From Granulosicoccus antarcticus IMCC3135 (GTDB lineage Bacteria; Pseudomonadota; Gammaproteobacteria; Granulosicoccales; Granulosicoccaceae), in the NCBI RefSeq assembly GCF_002215215.1, contig NZ_CP018632.1:3716501-3780500 (forward strand): a DNA stretch of 64,000 nt, in the 5' to 3' direction. The notes beneath the pieces were generated by a model that worked only from the letters and a program-made list of their open reading frames with translations, was not told where the DNA came from and searched no databases. The position numbers were made by a program, and so were the translations under genes. This document shows, in pieces, positions 44,618 to 55,200 of this stretch. Position 1 is the first letter of the stretch. Every line of letters starts with the position of its first letter.

Positions 44618-45400
44618 ATGCCCGCACCACACAATTCGTTCAAGGCAGCGCTGCAAGAGGGAAATTTGCAAATTGGTTGTTGGCTGGGTCTGGCAGAACC
44701 GTATGTGGCAGAAATCAGTGCAAGTGCCGGTTTCGACTGGTTGTTGATCGACGCTGAACACGCACCCAATGATCTGCGCTCAATCATTCGCCACCTGCAG
44801 ATTATTGCCGCGTCTGATAGCCAGGCTGTTGTTCGTCCTCCCATTGGAGAGACCTGGATCATCAAACAATTGCTGGATGCCGGCGCCCAGACTCTGCTTA
44901 TCCCTATGGTTGACACGGCAGAACAGGCGCAGAAACTGGTCGATGCCGTCACGTACCCGCCTCATGGCGTTCGCGGCGTAGGTTCTGCTCTGGCGCGTGC
45001 ATCCAATTTCGCCGCCATTCCGGATTATCTGCAGAGCGCCGGTGATGAAATTTGCTTGCTAGTACAAGTAGAAAGCTGCAAGGGCCTGGCCGCTCTGGAT
45101 GAAATTCTTGCGGTTGAGGGCATCGATGGCGTCTTCATCGGCCCCTCTGATCTGGCCGCTGATATGGGGTTCATCGGGCAGGCTGGAGCCAGCGAGGTGA
45201 AGAAAGCCGTGCTGAGCGCCATAGGTCGTATTGTGACGGCCGGTAAAGCGGCGGGCATTCTTACATTGGATCGCGACCTGCAGTCCAGTTGCCGAGACTT
45301 GGGCGCCACATTCATTGCCACCGAGATCGACGTTACGCTCTTTGCCAGATCCATCCGGCAGGCGGCGCAGTCAGCCTCTACTCACTTGCGTCCAGCGTAA
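44618..45400 (+). CDS. hpaI: 4-hydroxy-2-oxoheptanedioate aldolase
   Basis: A 260-residue class II pyruvate aldolase that splits 4-hydroxy-2-oxoheptanedioate into pyruvate and succinate semialdehyde, the last ring-fragment step. The metal site is in FDWLLIDAEHAPND and VQVESCKGLAALDEI, and IGPSDLAADMGFIGQ is the conserved loop. It ends the hpa operon; 400 bases without a complete gene follow. hpaB/C (4-hydroxyphenylacetate 3-hydroxylase) and hpaX are not in this window. Confidence 0.95.
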   Translation: MPAPHNSFKAALQEGNLQIGCWLGLAEPYVAEISASAGFDWLLIDAEHAPNDLRSIIRHLQIIAASDSQAVVRPPIGETWIIKQLLDAGAQTLLIPMVDTAEQAQKLVDAVTYPPHGVRGVGSALARASNFAAIPDYLQSAGDEICLLVQVESCKGLAALDEILAVEGIDGVFIGPSDLAADMGFIGQAGASEVKKAVLSAIGRIVTAGKAAGILTLDRDLQSSCRDLGATFIATEIDVTLFARSIRQAAQSASTHLRPA

Positions 45401-45506
45401 TCGCACCGAGAGAATGCCGACCTGCTGCTGAATACGCTTGATTCGGTTCTGGAGGATTGTGGGCCTGCGCTCAGCTGATCAAGTACGCGGATGCAGGCCT
45501 TGGCGC

Positions 45507-45674
45507 TCAGTTGAATTCTGCTCTTGAGGACGTTGCGTTCGACACTGATTTCACCAGCTTCCTGAACCATTGATGTCGGCTTGAGTCGGTATGTCGAGCA
45601 TGCCAGGTCTGCACGATCTTGAATACACCCAATTCCACTTGATGATATTTCAGCGGCGCGGGATTTTATTGCCG
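45507..45674 (-). pseudogene. Possible LysR regulator C-terminal remnant
   Basis: A minus-strand open stretch reads KYHQVELGVFKIVQTWHARH then TDSSRHQWFRKLV, like the last helix of LysR-type effector domains, and has no start. The rest of the 45401-45798 gap shows no gene. Confidence 0.35.
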
Positions 45675-45798
45675 AGGACTACATTTGACAATGCTATATT
45701 CGGCTATGTTGAGGAATAGGATTGATACGTAGATGATAATGGTCTGGGTGGTCGTTCCTCAGTGCTATCCGGATCTTTTTTGAACAGAAAAATCAATT

Positions 45799-47052
45799 AT
45801 GCCTTCGTGCAAAAGACGTACATCTCTACTATTTGCAGCCACTGTCAGTCTGGCAACGCTGATCGGATGTGCAACGCAAAAGGGTAACCTTGCCCCCGCA
45901 GAGAGTCTTGAGCCTGCTGGCTGGCTTGATGTTGATACCTCACTGCTCGGTGATCACTACTCCGATTATGTAGCTGATGTCCGGCAGCGACTCGAATCAC
46001 ATCGCTTGCTGCATGACCCGTCTCAGGCCGAGCTGGAGATAGAGCGTGCCGCTCCTCGTGAATACCCTGCGGCGGATCACTGTGGCGCAAAGGTAGCTGG
46101 CATTGCCATTCTGGTGCACGGTTTGTCGGATACCGCATTCGCGATGCGCGATCTTGCGCAGTCACTGAGTAAGCAGTGCTACATCGCTCGCACGGCATTG
46201 CTGCCAGGCCATGGCACGCGTGCTGGTGATCTGTTGGCAGTGACCCATGAAGACTGGACCAATACCGTGCGTTACCTGACCGAGCAGGCGGCTCGCGAGC
46301 ACGATCGGGTCGTTCTGGTTGGCTACTCGCTCGGGGCAATAGCGACAATGACGGTCGCTCTGGATGAGAACAGTCCGGTTGATGCACTGCTGGCCATATC
46401 GCCTGCCTATAACATTTCGACGATGTCCTCTGCGCGCTTTGCGCCGTGGTTGTATTGGGTATACCCGTGGATCGACAAGGGCAACTCGGATGACTCGCAA
46501 CGCTATGAGTCCATGCCGACACGGGCCGTGGCCGAGTTGGTCGGTGGGTTGAAAGTAATGAACGCGTTGATTGAACAACGCAAGGGCTATGATCAGCCCT
46601 GGATGTTGATTCAGAGCCGGGACGACAGCAGTACCGTGCCTGTCGACAATCAGGCGTTTGTGCTGGAGTACGCCAGCGATCCGCGCTCACGCGTTATCAA
46701 CTTCTATTCGGATCAAAGCCCGGAGGCACCGCAACCTGATGTGCAATGGATTCCGGGGACCAACCTTGAATACCGCGTTACGGGGCTGACTCATCTGGCT
46801 GTGCATATAGCCCCTGACAATCCACATTACGGAGCCGACGGCGATTATCGAGGCTGTGGTGCTACTGATGGACGCGATCTTGGCGATGCGAAGCGGTGCA
46901 GCGATGCTGAAAAGGTCTGGTACGCCGACTGGAGCAAGTTGCCAGAAGTCGGTGCTGAACCACCGACAGCCATTTCCACATTCAACCCGGAATATGCGCA
47001 AATGGAAACGGCTATCAGTGCGTTTTTGAGCGAGCTCGATAACGGTCTTTGA
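45799..47052 (+). CDS. Alpha/beta hydrolase lipoprotein
   Basis: A 417-residue exported protein with lipobox LATLIGCATQ. The hydrolase core has IAILVHGLSDTAFAMRDLAQ (oxyanion loop), LLPGHGTRAGDL and the nucleophile elbow VLVGYSLGAIATM; a late THLAVHIAP supplies the catalytic His. The lid and C-terminal cysteines (CGATDG, RCSDAEK) are unusual. It resembles carboxylesterase/monoacylglycerol-lipase types anchored in the periplasm; the substrate is unknown. Confidence 0.87.
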   Translation: MPSCKRRTSLLFAATVSLATLIGCATQKGNLAPAESLEPAGWLDVDTSLLGDHYSDYVADVRQRLESHRLLHDPSQAELEIERAAPREYPAADHCGAKVAGIAILVHGLSDTAFAMRDLAQSLSKQCYIARTALLPGHGTRAGDLLAVTHEDWTNTVRYLTEQAAREHDRVVLVGYSLGAIATMTVALDENSPVDALLAISPAYNISTMSSARFAPWLYWVYPWIDKGNSDDSQRYESMPTRAVAELVGGLKVMNALIEQRKGYDQPWMLIQSRDDSSTVPVDNQAFVLEYASDPRSRVINFYSDQSPEAPQPDVQWIPGTNLEYRVTGLTHLAVHIAPDNPHYGADGDYRGCGATDGRDLGDAKRCSDAEKVWYADWSKLPEVGAEPPTAISTFNPEYAQMETAISAFLSELDNGL

Positions 47053-47136
47053 GTTTTACTTAGAGATACCTCGACACCTTCCTGAAACAGTACCCGACGC
47101 GATGCTGTACGCTTTGCATTTTTTCCGGCAAGACTG

Positions 47137-47970
47137 ATGAATCGATTTGATCTGGGAAATCACACAAAACTGATTTCAACTGCTTCTGCTGAATCTCAGC
47201 GCTGGTTCAATGTTGGGCTGAATTGGTGTTATGGGTTTAATCATGAGGAAGGTGTGAAATGCTTTCTCAAAGCAATGGCAGCTATGGGATGTGAAGCACG
47301 GCGTGCCGGCTGCTCGTGCTGACACCTTCGAAGCGTTGTCTGTGATTGAACGCTCTATCGCGATGAAAGAGGCGGCCGGTGAACAGCAGCATCCGGCCAT
47401 TCTGCATTTGCATATCTATGCCAGGGTGTTGCGCATGCCGCATTGAAGAACTTGTCTATCGCAGAGGCAGAACGGGTTAAGTTTCATGCGGCTGTGAAGC
47501 GTATTCCAGAGGACAGGAAATTTTTCAATAACACCGCGCAGTCTATTCTTGCGGTGGCAGAAGAGATGCTGGACGGTGAGTTGGAGTATCACAAAGGCAA
47601 CCATGAGATTGCTTTTAAGCATTTGCGTGAAAGCGTTTATCGGGATGATAACCTTGGGTACACCGAGCCATGGGCGTGGATGCACCCACCGCGTCATGCT
47701 CTGGCAGCTTTGTTGGCCGAGCAAGGGCAACACGAGGAGGCGGAAGAGGTCTATCGTACGGACCTGGGGGTGAACGGCAAGCTACAACGCTGTGCACAAC
47801 ATCCGGACAATGTATGGGCTCTGCACGGATTGGTGGAATGTCTGCGTGCCAGAGGCGACACTGAAGAGTTGCCATTTTTTGAGGCAAAACTTGTGTATGC
47901 ACTGACAAAAACGGATGTTCCCGTCACCTCATCCTGCCTGTGCAGAGCTGCAGTTTGCTGTAATTCCTGA
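47137..47970 (+). pseudogene. Tetratricopeptide repeat protein, degraded
   Basis: Three frames form one decayed gene. 47137-47280 gives MNRFDLGNHTKLISTASAES and RWFNVGLNWCYGFNHEEGVK, the conserved start of a family of about 550 residues. About 47310-47440 gives ADTFEALSVIERSIAMKEAA in another frame. 47443-47970 gives the tail: GYTEPWAWMHPPRHALAALL, YRTDLGVNGKLQRCAQHPDN and DVPVTSSCLCRAAV. Large internal parts are missing. Confidence 0.8.
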
Positions 47971-47985
47971 AGGAGAACGTATTCC

Positions 47986-48735
47986 ATGATCGCCAGTTTA
48001 GCCATGTACCAACGTCCACAACTTGTTGAAGCGCATAGTCGCCTGTGGGGATTGATCCGCAAGAATTTGCATGATGCAGGCTTGGACGCTCCAGCGCAAT
48101 TGTCGCAGGATACCGACGAAAATATTGTGTGGGAGCATCCTGAGCTCGTGCTTAGCCAGACCTGCGGCATGCCTTATCGAACGTGGTTGCATGAGAATGT
48201 GGAGCTGGTCGGTACGCCGGACTATGGCCTGATGGATTGCCCGCCCGGGTTCTACCGTAGCGCCCTGGTTGTCAGACATGACGACCCACGCCATGAGTTA
48301 CCCGAGTTTCGTAGCTCCACATTTGCCTACAACCAGAGCTTTTCTCAATCCGGTTATGCGGCGCCATTCTGGCATCTTGAACCGCACGGATTCTGGTTCG
48401 AGAATCGCTTGCACACAGAGCAGCACCTGGAGAGCGCCCGAGCGGTGGCTCAGGGGCAAGCAGATATCGCATCGCTGGATGCGGTGTCCTGGCGGCTTAT
48501 GTCAAAGTACGAGCCTTTCGCCGCCAACTTGCGTGTTCTGGAGTGGACGGCACCGACGCCAGGGTTGCCGCTGATTACGGCAAAAGGCAATGATCCTGTG
48601 GTTATTTTCACAGCCGTTGAACGGGCATTCGCTCAGTTGCAAGACGAAGACAAAGATCTGCTGGGAATCCTCGGACTGGTATCCATTCCCAAAGAGGACT
48701 ACCTGGCGTTGCAGAATCCGACACCGGGTTCGTGA
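47986..48735 (+). CDS. PhnD-like periplasmic substrate-binding domain protein
   Basis: A 249-residue protein of the phosphate/phosphonate-binding PhnD-like fold without an obvious signal peptide. Recognisable are MIASLAMYQRPQLVEAHSRL, LVLSQTCGMPYRTWLHENV, LVGTPDYGLMDCPPGFYRSA and FAYNQSFSQSGYAAPFWHLE. AEGQADIAALD-type switching is seen as GQADIASLDAVSWRL. No permease or ATPase is linked, so it may be a sensor or orphan binding domain. GGAG precedes the ATG by about ten bases. Confidence 0.85.
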   Translation: MIASLAMYQRPQLVEAHSRLWGLIRKNLHDAGLDAPAQLSQDTDENIVWEHPELVLSQTCGMPYRTWLHENVELVGTPDYGLMDCPPGFYRSALVVRHDDPRHELPEFRSSTFAYNQSFSQSGYAAPFWHLEPHGFWFENRLHTEQHLESARAVAQGQADIASLDAVSWRLMSKYEPFAANLRVLEWTAPTPGLPLITAKGNDPVVIFTAVERAFAQLQDEDKDLLGILGLVSIPKEDYLALQNPTPGS

Positions 48736-48781
48736 TTCGGGACTTTGTATCCAGCTGATCCTGGTCACTTCTCGTCATTCT

Positions 48782-49252
48782 TTAAGACTTGTTCGAACTT
48801 GCGGCCATGTGGTCCGTCATCATCTGCATCATGGATTGCATCATCTGCATGCGCTTTTCCATTATCTTGTGGTGATTGCCCATGTCACCATGCATCGGGT
48901 CCTTGTCCTGCATGTCGGGCTTGTCTTTCATGTCACCCTTGTCCATCATGTCGCCAGAGCCCATTTCACCCATCATGGTCATGCTGTTCTGCATGACCTT
49001 CTTATGCTCCGCCATCATGGCGCTTCGCTCCTCCGGTGTCCTGGCCTCCATCATCTTGTCGTGCATTGCCTGCATGACCGTCATCTGCTCGTCCATGCGA
49101 GCCAACTGCGCGTCGGAACCGTCCATTGACATCTTTTTCGTGGATGCGGCATCTGGACGTTGGGTGTCGTGCCCGACGGGCATCTGTGCACATCCGGTAA
49201 GGCCGAAAGTAGTCAGGGCGGTTGCAATTGCAACAGTACGAAGTAAATACAT
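48782..49252 (-). CDS. Methionine-rich lipoprotein of the copper island
   Basis: A 156-residue lipoprotein (lipobox FGLTGCAQ) whose C-terminal half is extremely rich in Met and Asp/Lys/His: MMGEMGSGDMMDKGDMKDKP, DPMHGDMGNHHKIMEKRMQM. Such clusters bind Cu(I) and Ag(I) in periplasmic copper-resistance proteins. It lies downstream of copA on the same strand, 140 bases away, and probably buffers copper in the periplasm. The family is not named. Confidence 0.75.
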   Translation of the reverse strand: MYLLRTVAIATALTTFGLTGCAQMPVGHDTQRPDAASTKKMSMDGSDAQLARMDEQMTVMQAMHDKMMEARTPEERSAMMAEHKKVMQNSMTMMGEMGSGDMMDKGDMKDKPDMQDKDPMHGDMGNHHKIMEKRMQMMQSMMQMMTDHMAASSNKS

Positions 49253-49392
49253 GGGGAATGCTCCAGTAGTTGACAGGAAGAGTGAGCTTGTCTGTGCGGT
49301 AAAGCATCCAGCCGCTCATTGAACAAGTTATCAGAGAGCTGGTTATTTCGGATTGATCGACATCAGTTTCCGGCGTGTTTCATCTCGGAATT

Positions 49393-51795
49393 TCAGAACT
49401 TCAGCCGCCGCAGCCGTAGGGCGTTCAGAACCACCGTTAACGATGATGCGCTCATCGCGAAGGCTGCAAACATTGGGCCGATCAGAATGCCGAGGAACGG
49501 GTAAAGAACACCGGCTGCGATCGGTACGCCCACGGCGTTGTAGATCAATGCGAAGAACAGATTTTGACGAATATTGCGCATGGTCGCATGGGACAGCTTG
49601 CGAGCTCGTACGATGCCATCAAGATCGCCCTTGACCAGCGTGAACCCGGCGCTTTCGATTGCCACATCGGCGCCTGTGCCCATCGCGATGCCGACGTCGG
49701 CCTGTGCCAGGGCAGGGGCGTCGTTGACCCCATCGCCTGCCATGGCGACTTTCTTGCCCTGTTCCTGCAACTCCCGGATGATGCGGGCCTTGTCTTCGGG
49801 CAGCACGTCGGCGCGAATCTCATCGATGCCCAGACGTTTGGCCACCGACCTGGCGGTGCGCTCATTGTCACCGGTGGCCATGATGATGCGAAACCCCAAT
49901 TCGTGCAGCGCTTTCAGGGCGGCGGGTGTTGTCTCCTTGATCGTGTCTGCTACGCTGACAAGGCCAGCGATAGCACCGTCCAGCACAATGAACATCACCG
50001 TCTCGCCCTCATCGCGCCGCGCATTGGCGGTGTCGACCAACGCGTCGTTGTCCAATCCCATGTCACGGATCAGTGCAGCATTGCCCAAGGCAACGGCTTT
50101 GCCATCCACGCGGCCCTTGACGCCCTTGCCGGTCACCGCCTCGAACTCCTCGGCCTTGGCCAACTCGACACCGCGCTCTTCGGCGCCGCGCACAATGGCT
50201 TCGGCCAGCGGGTGTTCTGAGCCGCGTTCCAGAGAGGCCGCCAGCCGCAGTACTTCGACCTCGTCATGCCCGACTTCTGGCAAAACCGCGACTAGCCTGG
50301 GCTTGCCTTCAGTCAGCGTGCCGGTCTTGTCCACGATCAGCGTATCGATCTTCTCGAATCGTTCCAGCGCTTCGGCGTTTTTTATCAGCACGCCCATCTG
50401 CGCCCCCGTGCCCGTTGCCGTCATGATCGATATGGGTGTGGCCAGACCCAGCGCACAGGGACAGGCAATGATCATTACCGCTACCGCCGAGACCAGCCCA
50501 TAGGCCATGGCCGGCGCGGGGCCCCAGATTGACCAGACGATAAACGATACGACGGCAACGGCTATGACTGCTGGCACAAACAGGCCCGCCACCTGATCAG
50601 CGTATTTCTGGATCGGCGCACGACTTCGTTGTGCGTTGGCGACCATCTGTACGATCTGGGAAAGCATGGTATCAGCCCCAATGCGGGTGGCCTCGATCAC
50701 CAGACTGCCGGTGCCATTGATCGTGGCTCCCGTGACAGGCTCGCCCGCGATTTTTTCCACCGGCATAGGTTCGCCTGAAATCATTGATTCATCCACTGAC
50801 GACCGGCCTTCGAGAACCACACCATCAACGGGCACCTTGTCGCCGGGGCGCACACGCACGTGATCGCCCAGCTGCACCTGTTCAAGCTCGATCTCTTCTT
50901 CGGTGCCGTCGGGGCGGATCACCAGCGCGGTCTTGGCGGCCATATTCAGCAGTGCCCGGATGGCCTTGCCAGTGCCCTCGCGGGCACGTAGCTCCATCAG
51001 CTGGCCCAACAGCACTAATGTCACGATCACAGCCGCGGCCTCGAAATACACACCCACCTGGCCGTTCGCGTCTCGAAAGCCTGCGGGAAATATCTGCGGT
51101 GCGACGACGGCAACGATACTGAACAGAAAGGCTGCGCCAACCCCCATCGAGATCAGGCTGAACATGTTCAGGTTCATCGTGCGGAACGACTGATAGCCGC
51201 GCACGAAGAATGGCCAACCCGACCACAGAATCACAGGGGTTGCCAGTACGAATTCCAGCCAGAGCGATGTGCGTTCGCCCAACAAGTCAATGAAGTAGGT
51301 GAAGCCCACCATCGGCCCCATGGCCAGAATCAGCAAGGGAACGGTCAGAGCCGCTCCGAGCCAGAACCGATGGGTAAAATCGACCAGTTCGGGGTTTGGG
51401 CCTTCCTCCTCCAGGCTGACGGTTTCTGGCTCCAGACCCATGCCGCAGATCGGACACGAACCGGGCCCGGGATGGTGTACTTGTGAGTGCATCGGGCAGG
51501 TATAGATCGTGCCGTTGTAGTTCTCTGGCACCGTATCGTATTCGCCTTCCTTCACACCCACGCTAGTTGCATCATGCGCAGGGGAATGACCGGAGTGGTC
51601 GTGTTGCCGGTGTTCCGCCACTTCGCCCTCAGGTACCAGGAACATGCCGCATTTTGGGCAGGATCCTTCTTCGGTACTGCGCACCTCGGGGTGCATGGAA
51701 CATGTGTAGATCGTACCGGAATACCCATCCGGCACAGTATCGAGGGATGGCTCCTCGGGGGCGGTTTTGTCGAAGTGGCCTTTGGTGACGTTCAT
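49393..51795 (-). CDS. copA: Copper-translocating P-type ATPase
   Basis: An 800-residue P1B ATPase exporting Cu(I). In place of N-terminal MxCxxC domains it has two heavy-metal-binding YHS-like motifs: [23 protein letters not shown] near residues 24-50 and [23 protein letters not shown] near 87-113. Then come six or more membrane helices, the SGEPMPVEK actuator loop, [13 protein letters not shown] (CPC), DKTGTLTEG and [20 protein letters not shown]. The start at 51795 has AAGGA upstream. A CueR-type promoter lies 86 bases before the start. Confidence 0.95.
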   Translation of the reverse strand: MNVTKGHFDKTAPEEPSLDTVPDGYSGTIYTCSMHPEVRSTEEGSCPKCGMFLVPEGEVAEHRQHDHSGHSPAHDATSVGVKEGEYDTVPENYNGTIYTCPMHSQVHHPGPGSCPICGMGLEPETVSLEEEGPNPELVDFTHRFWLGAALTVPLLILAMGPMVGFTYFIDLLGERTSLWLEFVLATPVILWSGWPFFVRGYQSFRTMNLNMFSLISMGVGAAFLFSIVAVVAPQIFPAGFRDANGQVGVYFEAAAVIVTLVLLGQLMELRAREGTGKAIRALLNMAAKTALVIRPDGTEEEIELEQVQLGDHVRVRPGDKVPVDGVVLEGRSSVDESMISGEPMPVEKIAGEPVTGATINGTGSLVIEATRIGADTMLSQIVQMVANAQRSRAPIQKYADQVAGLFVPAVIAVAVVSFIVWSIWGPAPAMAYGLVSAVAVMIIACPCALGLATPISIMTATGTGAQMGVLIKNAEALERFEKIDTLIVDKTGTLTEGKPRLVAVLPEVGHDEVEVLRLAASLERGSEHPLAEAIVRGAEERGVELAKAEEFEAVTGKGVKGRVDGKAVALGNAALIRDMGLDNDALVDTANARRDEGETVMFIVLDGAIAGLVSVADTIKETTPAALKALHELGFRIIMATGDNERTARSVAKRLGIDEIRADVLPEDKARIIRELQEQGKKVAMAGDGVNDAPALAQADVGIAMGTGADVAIESAGFTLVKGDLDGIVRARKLSHATMRNIRQNLFFALIYNAVGVPIAAGVLYPFLGILIGPMFAAFAMSASSLTVVLNALRLRRLKF

Positions 51796-51852
51796 CTTAT
51801 TGTCCTTTTTTGTTGCCGACCGTGCATGGAGTGCCAATTGGTAACTGAGTTA

Positions 51853-52212
51853 TCTACCAATAATTGCGGACTCCGGTTGCATCATGGATGTTCCAGTAAC
51901 TGGAACGTCAAGGCCTTAATCAGATATTTCGAGATAATATGTAAAAATGACGATGCCAATACCGGTAATCTCGACCGACACGCTACTGTGCGCATGATCA
52001 AGGCGTGAACTGTATGATCGGGAAGCAGGGTGGGGGTTCAGACTGGAGTGTCTGACTTGCACTGATGTCTGTCTTCATCATTGATCTCCAGGAAATTGCA
52101 CTACGCAAGGTAGCGTTCTCGCAGGGCTAGTCAGCATCATTGTGTGATCCCGGCATTTGTTCCGCAGTTTGTTTGCTCTGAAGACATACTTCATAAATCC
52201 GCTAATCATAAC
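51853..52212. repeat. Collapsed duplicate of the 59508-60945 region
   Basis: Three consecutive blocks match the later region in the same order with the intervening genes deleted: 51853-51949 with 59508-59604 (CueR-type promoter), 51949-51993 with 59993-60037 (start of ccdA) and 52001-52212 with 60731-60945 (start of the small membrane gene and the tail of the next). Identity is high by eye, about 85-90 percent. It is a scar of a tandem duplication between copA and cusA. Confidence 0.85.
51881..51911 (-). promoter_or_regulatory. MerR/CueR-type promoter of copA
   Basis: On the minus strand TTGACG (51911-51906), a 19-base spacer and CATGAT (51886-51881). The spacer holds the dyad TTCCAG-TAA-CTGGAA (51891-51905). 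The overlong spacer with a central dyad is the signature of promoters untwisted by MerR-family activators such as CueR. It lies upstream of copA. No cueR gene is in the window. Confidence 0.8.
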
Positions 52213-52218
52213 TGCACT

Positions 52219-52248
52219 CAGGATTGTCTAGTGCACTAGACAATCCTG
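52219..52248. repeat. Perfect 30-bp palindrome downstream of cusA
   Basis: CAGGATTGTCTAGTG is followed immediately by its exact reverse complement with no spacer. It lies 40 bases after the cusA stop, at the end of the duplication scar. There is no U tract after it on the minus strand, so it could be a cruciform, an RNA hairpin or an operator for a dimeric regulator. Confidence 0.8.
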
Positions 52249-52287
52249 CGATCAAGCCGAGTACTCTTTAATTCGAGTGTAGGGATT

Positions 52288-55200
52288 TCATGGTGTCTCC
52301 GTTGGTTGTGGTTTGGTTAGAAGCGGTAAGCCGAGGGTGTTTCCAGGCGGCGCTGAATCCAGTACAACATCGATGTGTGTGAGAGGAAGACGTTTGATCT
52401 CACGGCGTTTCCATAGAAAATAGACCGCAGGGATCACCAACAACGCCAACACGGTCGCGCTGAGCATGCCGCCGACCATGGGGGCGGCAATGCGCTGCAT
52501 GACCTCAGAACCCGTACCGGTGCCGATCATGATCGGAACGAGGCCAGCGACAATGGTGGCGACCGTCATGATCACGGGACGTACCCGCCGGCCTGCTCCC
52601 TTCAGCACGGCGGACTTGAGCTCGTCTACCGTCGGGCGACGCGCCTGGGCCTGTGTTTCCGACACCAGCCGAACATAGGCCTGATTGAGATAGACCAGCA
52701 TGATGATCCCGATCTCCACGGCAACGCCTGCCAGGGCAATGAAGCCGACGCCCACGGCAATCGAGAAGTTGTATCCCAGGGCCATCATGAGCCAGACTCC
52801 CCCCAGCGCGGCAACGGGCAGGGTGGCCAGAATGATCAATACTTCCGTAAAGCTTCTGAAGTTCAGATAGAGCAACAGCACAATGATCACCAGCGTCAAC
52901 GGGATCACATAGCTCAGACGCTCCTGTGCCCTGAGCATGTACTCATACTGCCCGGACCACTGCACCGAATAGCCACCTGGCAGCTTCAGGTTGTCTGCCA
53001 CGGCGGCTTGAGCCGTTTTGACATAGGAGCCCAGATCCACGCCTGCAATATCCACCAGCGTCCAGCCATTGAGCCGGGCATTCTCACTTTTGATGCCCGG
53101 GGGACCCTCCTCGATACGCACACTCGCCACATTGGCCAGTGAAATCCGGTGACCGCCCGGAGTTACCAGCGGCAGCATCTCGAGTTGTTCCGGAGAATCA
53201 CGAAAACTCTGCGGATAGCGCATGTTGACCGGGTATCGTTCCAGTCCCTCAACCGTCTGGGTCACCTGCATGCCCCCTACCGCGGTTGCAATTATCTGCT
53301 GTACATCGGCAATGTTCAAGCCGTAGCGGGCGGATTTCTCACGGTCAATGTCAATCTTGATGTAGCGTCCGCCGGCGACCCGCTCACTGTAGACCGACGC
53401 GGTGCCTGGCACTTTTTCCAGAATCGTTTCCAGATCCCGACCGATGGATTCGATCACCTTCAGATCCGGCCCCGCGATCTTGATGCCCACGGGTGTCTTG
53501 ATACCGGTCGCCAGCATATCGATACGGGTCTTGATCGGCATAACCCAGGCGTTTGTCAGACCGGGTATCTGGACCAGCGAGTCGAGCTCGGCCCGCAGAC
53601 TCTCAGACGTGACTCCAGGTCGCCATTGTGATTTGGGATGGAACTGCACCACCGTTTCAATCATCGTCAAAGGTGCTGGATCGGTCGCACTCTCGGCCCG
53701 GCCCATCTTGCCGAACACCGTCTTGACCTCAGGCACGGTGCTGATCAGCTTATCGGTTTGCTGCAGGATCTCACGGGCCTTGCCAATTGAGATGCCCGGA
53801 TAGGTGGTCGGCATGTACATCAGATCGCCTTCATCCAGCGGTGGGATGAACTCGCTGCCGATATTGCGTGCCGGCAACAGGCCGATGCTGGTTATGGCCA
53901 ACGCCACGATCAGCACGATAACTGGTATCCGCAAAACGGTACGCAGCACCGGCAAGTAGAGCGCCATCAGAAGCCGGTTGATCGGGTTGGCCGATTCGTG
54001 CCGCACCTTGCCTCGGACGAAATAGCCCATCAGTATCGGTACCAGTGTGATCGCCAGCAAGGCTGAGGCGGCCATCGCATAGGTTTTGGTGAACGCCAGC
54101 GGGGAGAACATGCGTCCCTCTTGCGCTTCAAGCGTAAACACCGGCAAGAAGCTCATGGTGATGATCATCAAAGAGAAAAACAGGGCAGGGCCCACCTCAC
54201 TGGCCGCGCGGGCAACGACCTGCCAGCGGTTGTCATCCGTCAGCGGTGTCTCCTCCATGTGCTTGTGCATGTTCTCGATCATCACGATGGCTCCATCGAC
54301 CATCGCACCGATCGCGATCGCTATACCGCCCAATGACATGATGTTCGCGTTGATGCCTTGCTGATGCATGATGATGTAGGCGATGAGAATACCAACGGGC
54401 AGGGAGAATACGGCCACCAGGGCCGAGCGCACGTGGAACAGGAACACCGCACACACCAGTGCGACCACGAAGAACTCCTCGATAAGCTTCATATAGAGGT
54501 TCTCCACGGCTGAATCGATCAGCTCCGATCGGTCATAGACGGTCACGAGCTCCACGCCATCGGGCAGACCGGCTTTCAACACCTCCAGGCGCGACTTGAC
54601 CCCATCGATGACGCTGCGGGCATTTTCACCAAAGCGCATGACGATTACCCCACCGACAACTTCTCCTTCGCCATTGAGTTCGGCAATACCACGACGAATC
54701 TTCGGCCCGATATTGATCGTGGCGACATCGCGCAGCAGCAAGGGAATACCATTGGCATCCTGACCCAGCGGCACGGTTTCAAGCGCGTCTCGCCCATCCA
54801 GATACCCGGATGCCCGCACCATGTATTCGGCCTCGGCCATTTCGATCACCGAGGCACCAACCTCCTGATTCGCACGCTGTATCGCCGTCTGTACATGGCT
54901 CAACGGCATATTGTAGGCACGCAGTTTGTCAGGGTCGACGGTGACCTGGTATTGCTTCACCATGCCACCGATTGTCGCCACTTCCGAGACACCAGAAACA
55001 CTTTGCAGCTCGTACTTCAGAAACCAGTCCTGCAGGCTGCGCAGCTCGCTGAGATCATGTTGTCCGGTGCGATCGACCAGTGCGTACATATAGGCCCAAC
55101 CGACACCGGTCGCATCGGGTCCCAGCTGAGGGCGAGCGGTGTCGGGCAGGTTGGGCGTCACCTGACTCAGATATTCAAGCACCCGCGAACGTGCCCAATA

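Noticed and set aside
45845-46690. 281-codon minus-strand ORF opposite the hydrolase lipoprotein
   Set aside because: Arg/Pro/Ser-rich composition without motifs; the plus strand carries the lipobox and GYSLG.
49564-50503. Two long plus-strand ORFs (218 and 309 codons) antisense to copA
   Set aside because: They mirror the GC-rich codons of a clear P-type ATPase, have no family resemblance and no ribosome sites. Shadows.
51853-52248. Insertion sequence or integron between copA and cusA
   Set aside because: The repeat here is a collapsed copy of host copper genes, and the palindrome has no transposase or flanking target duplication.
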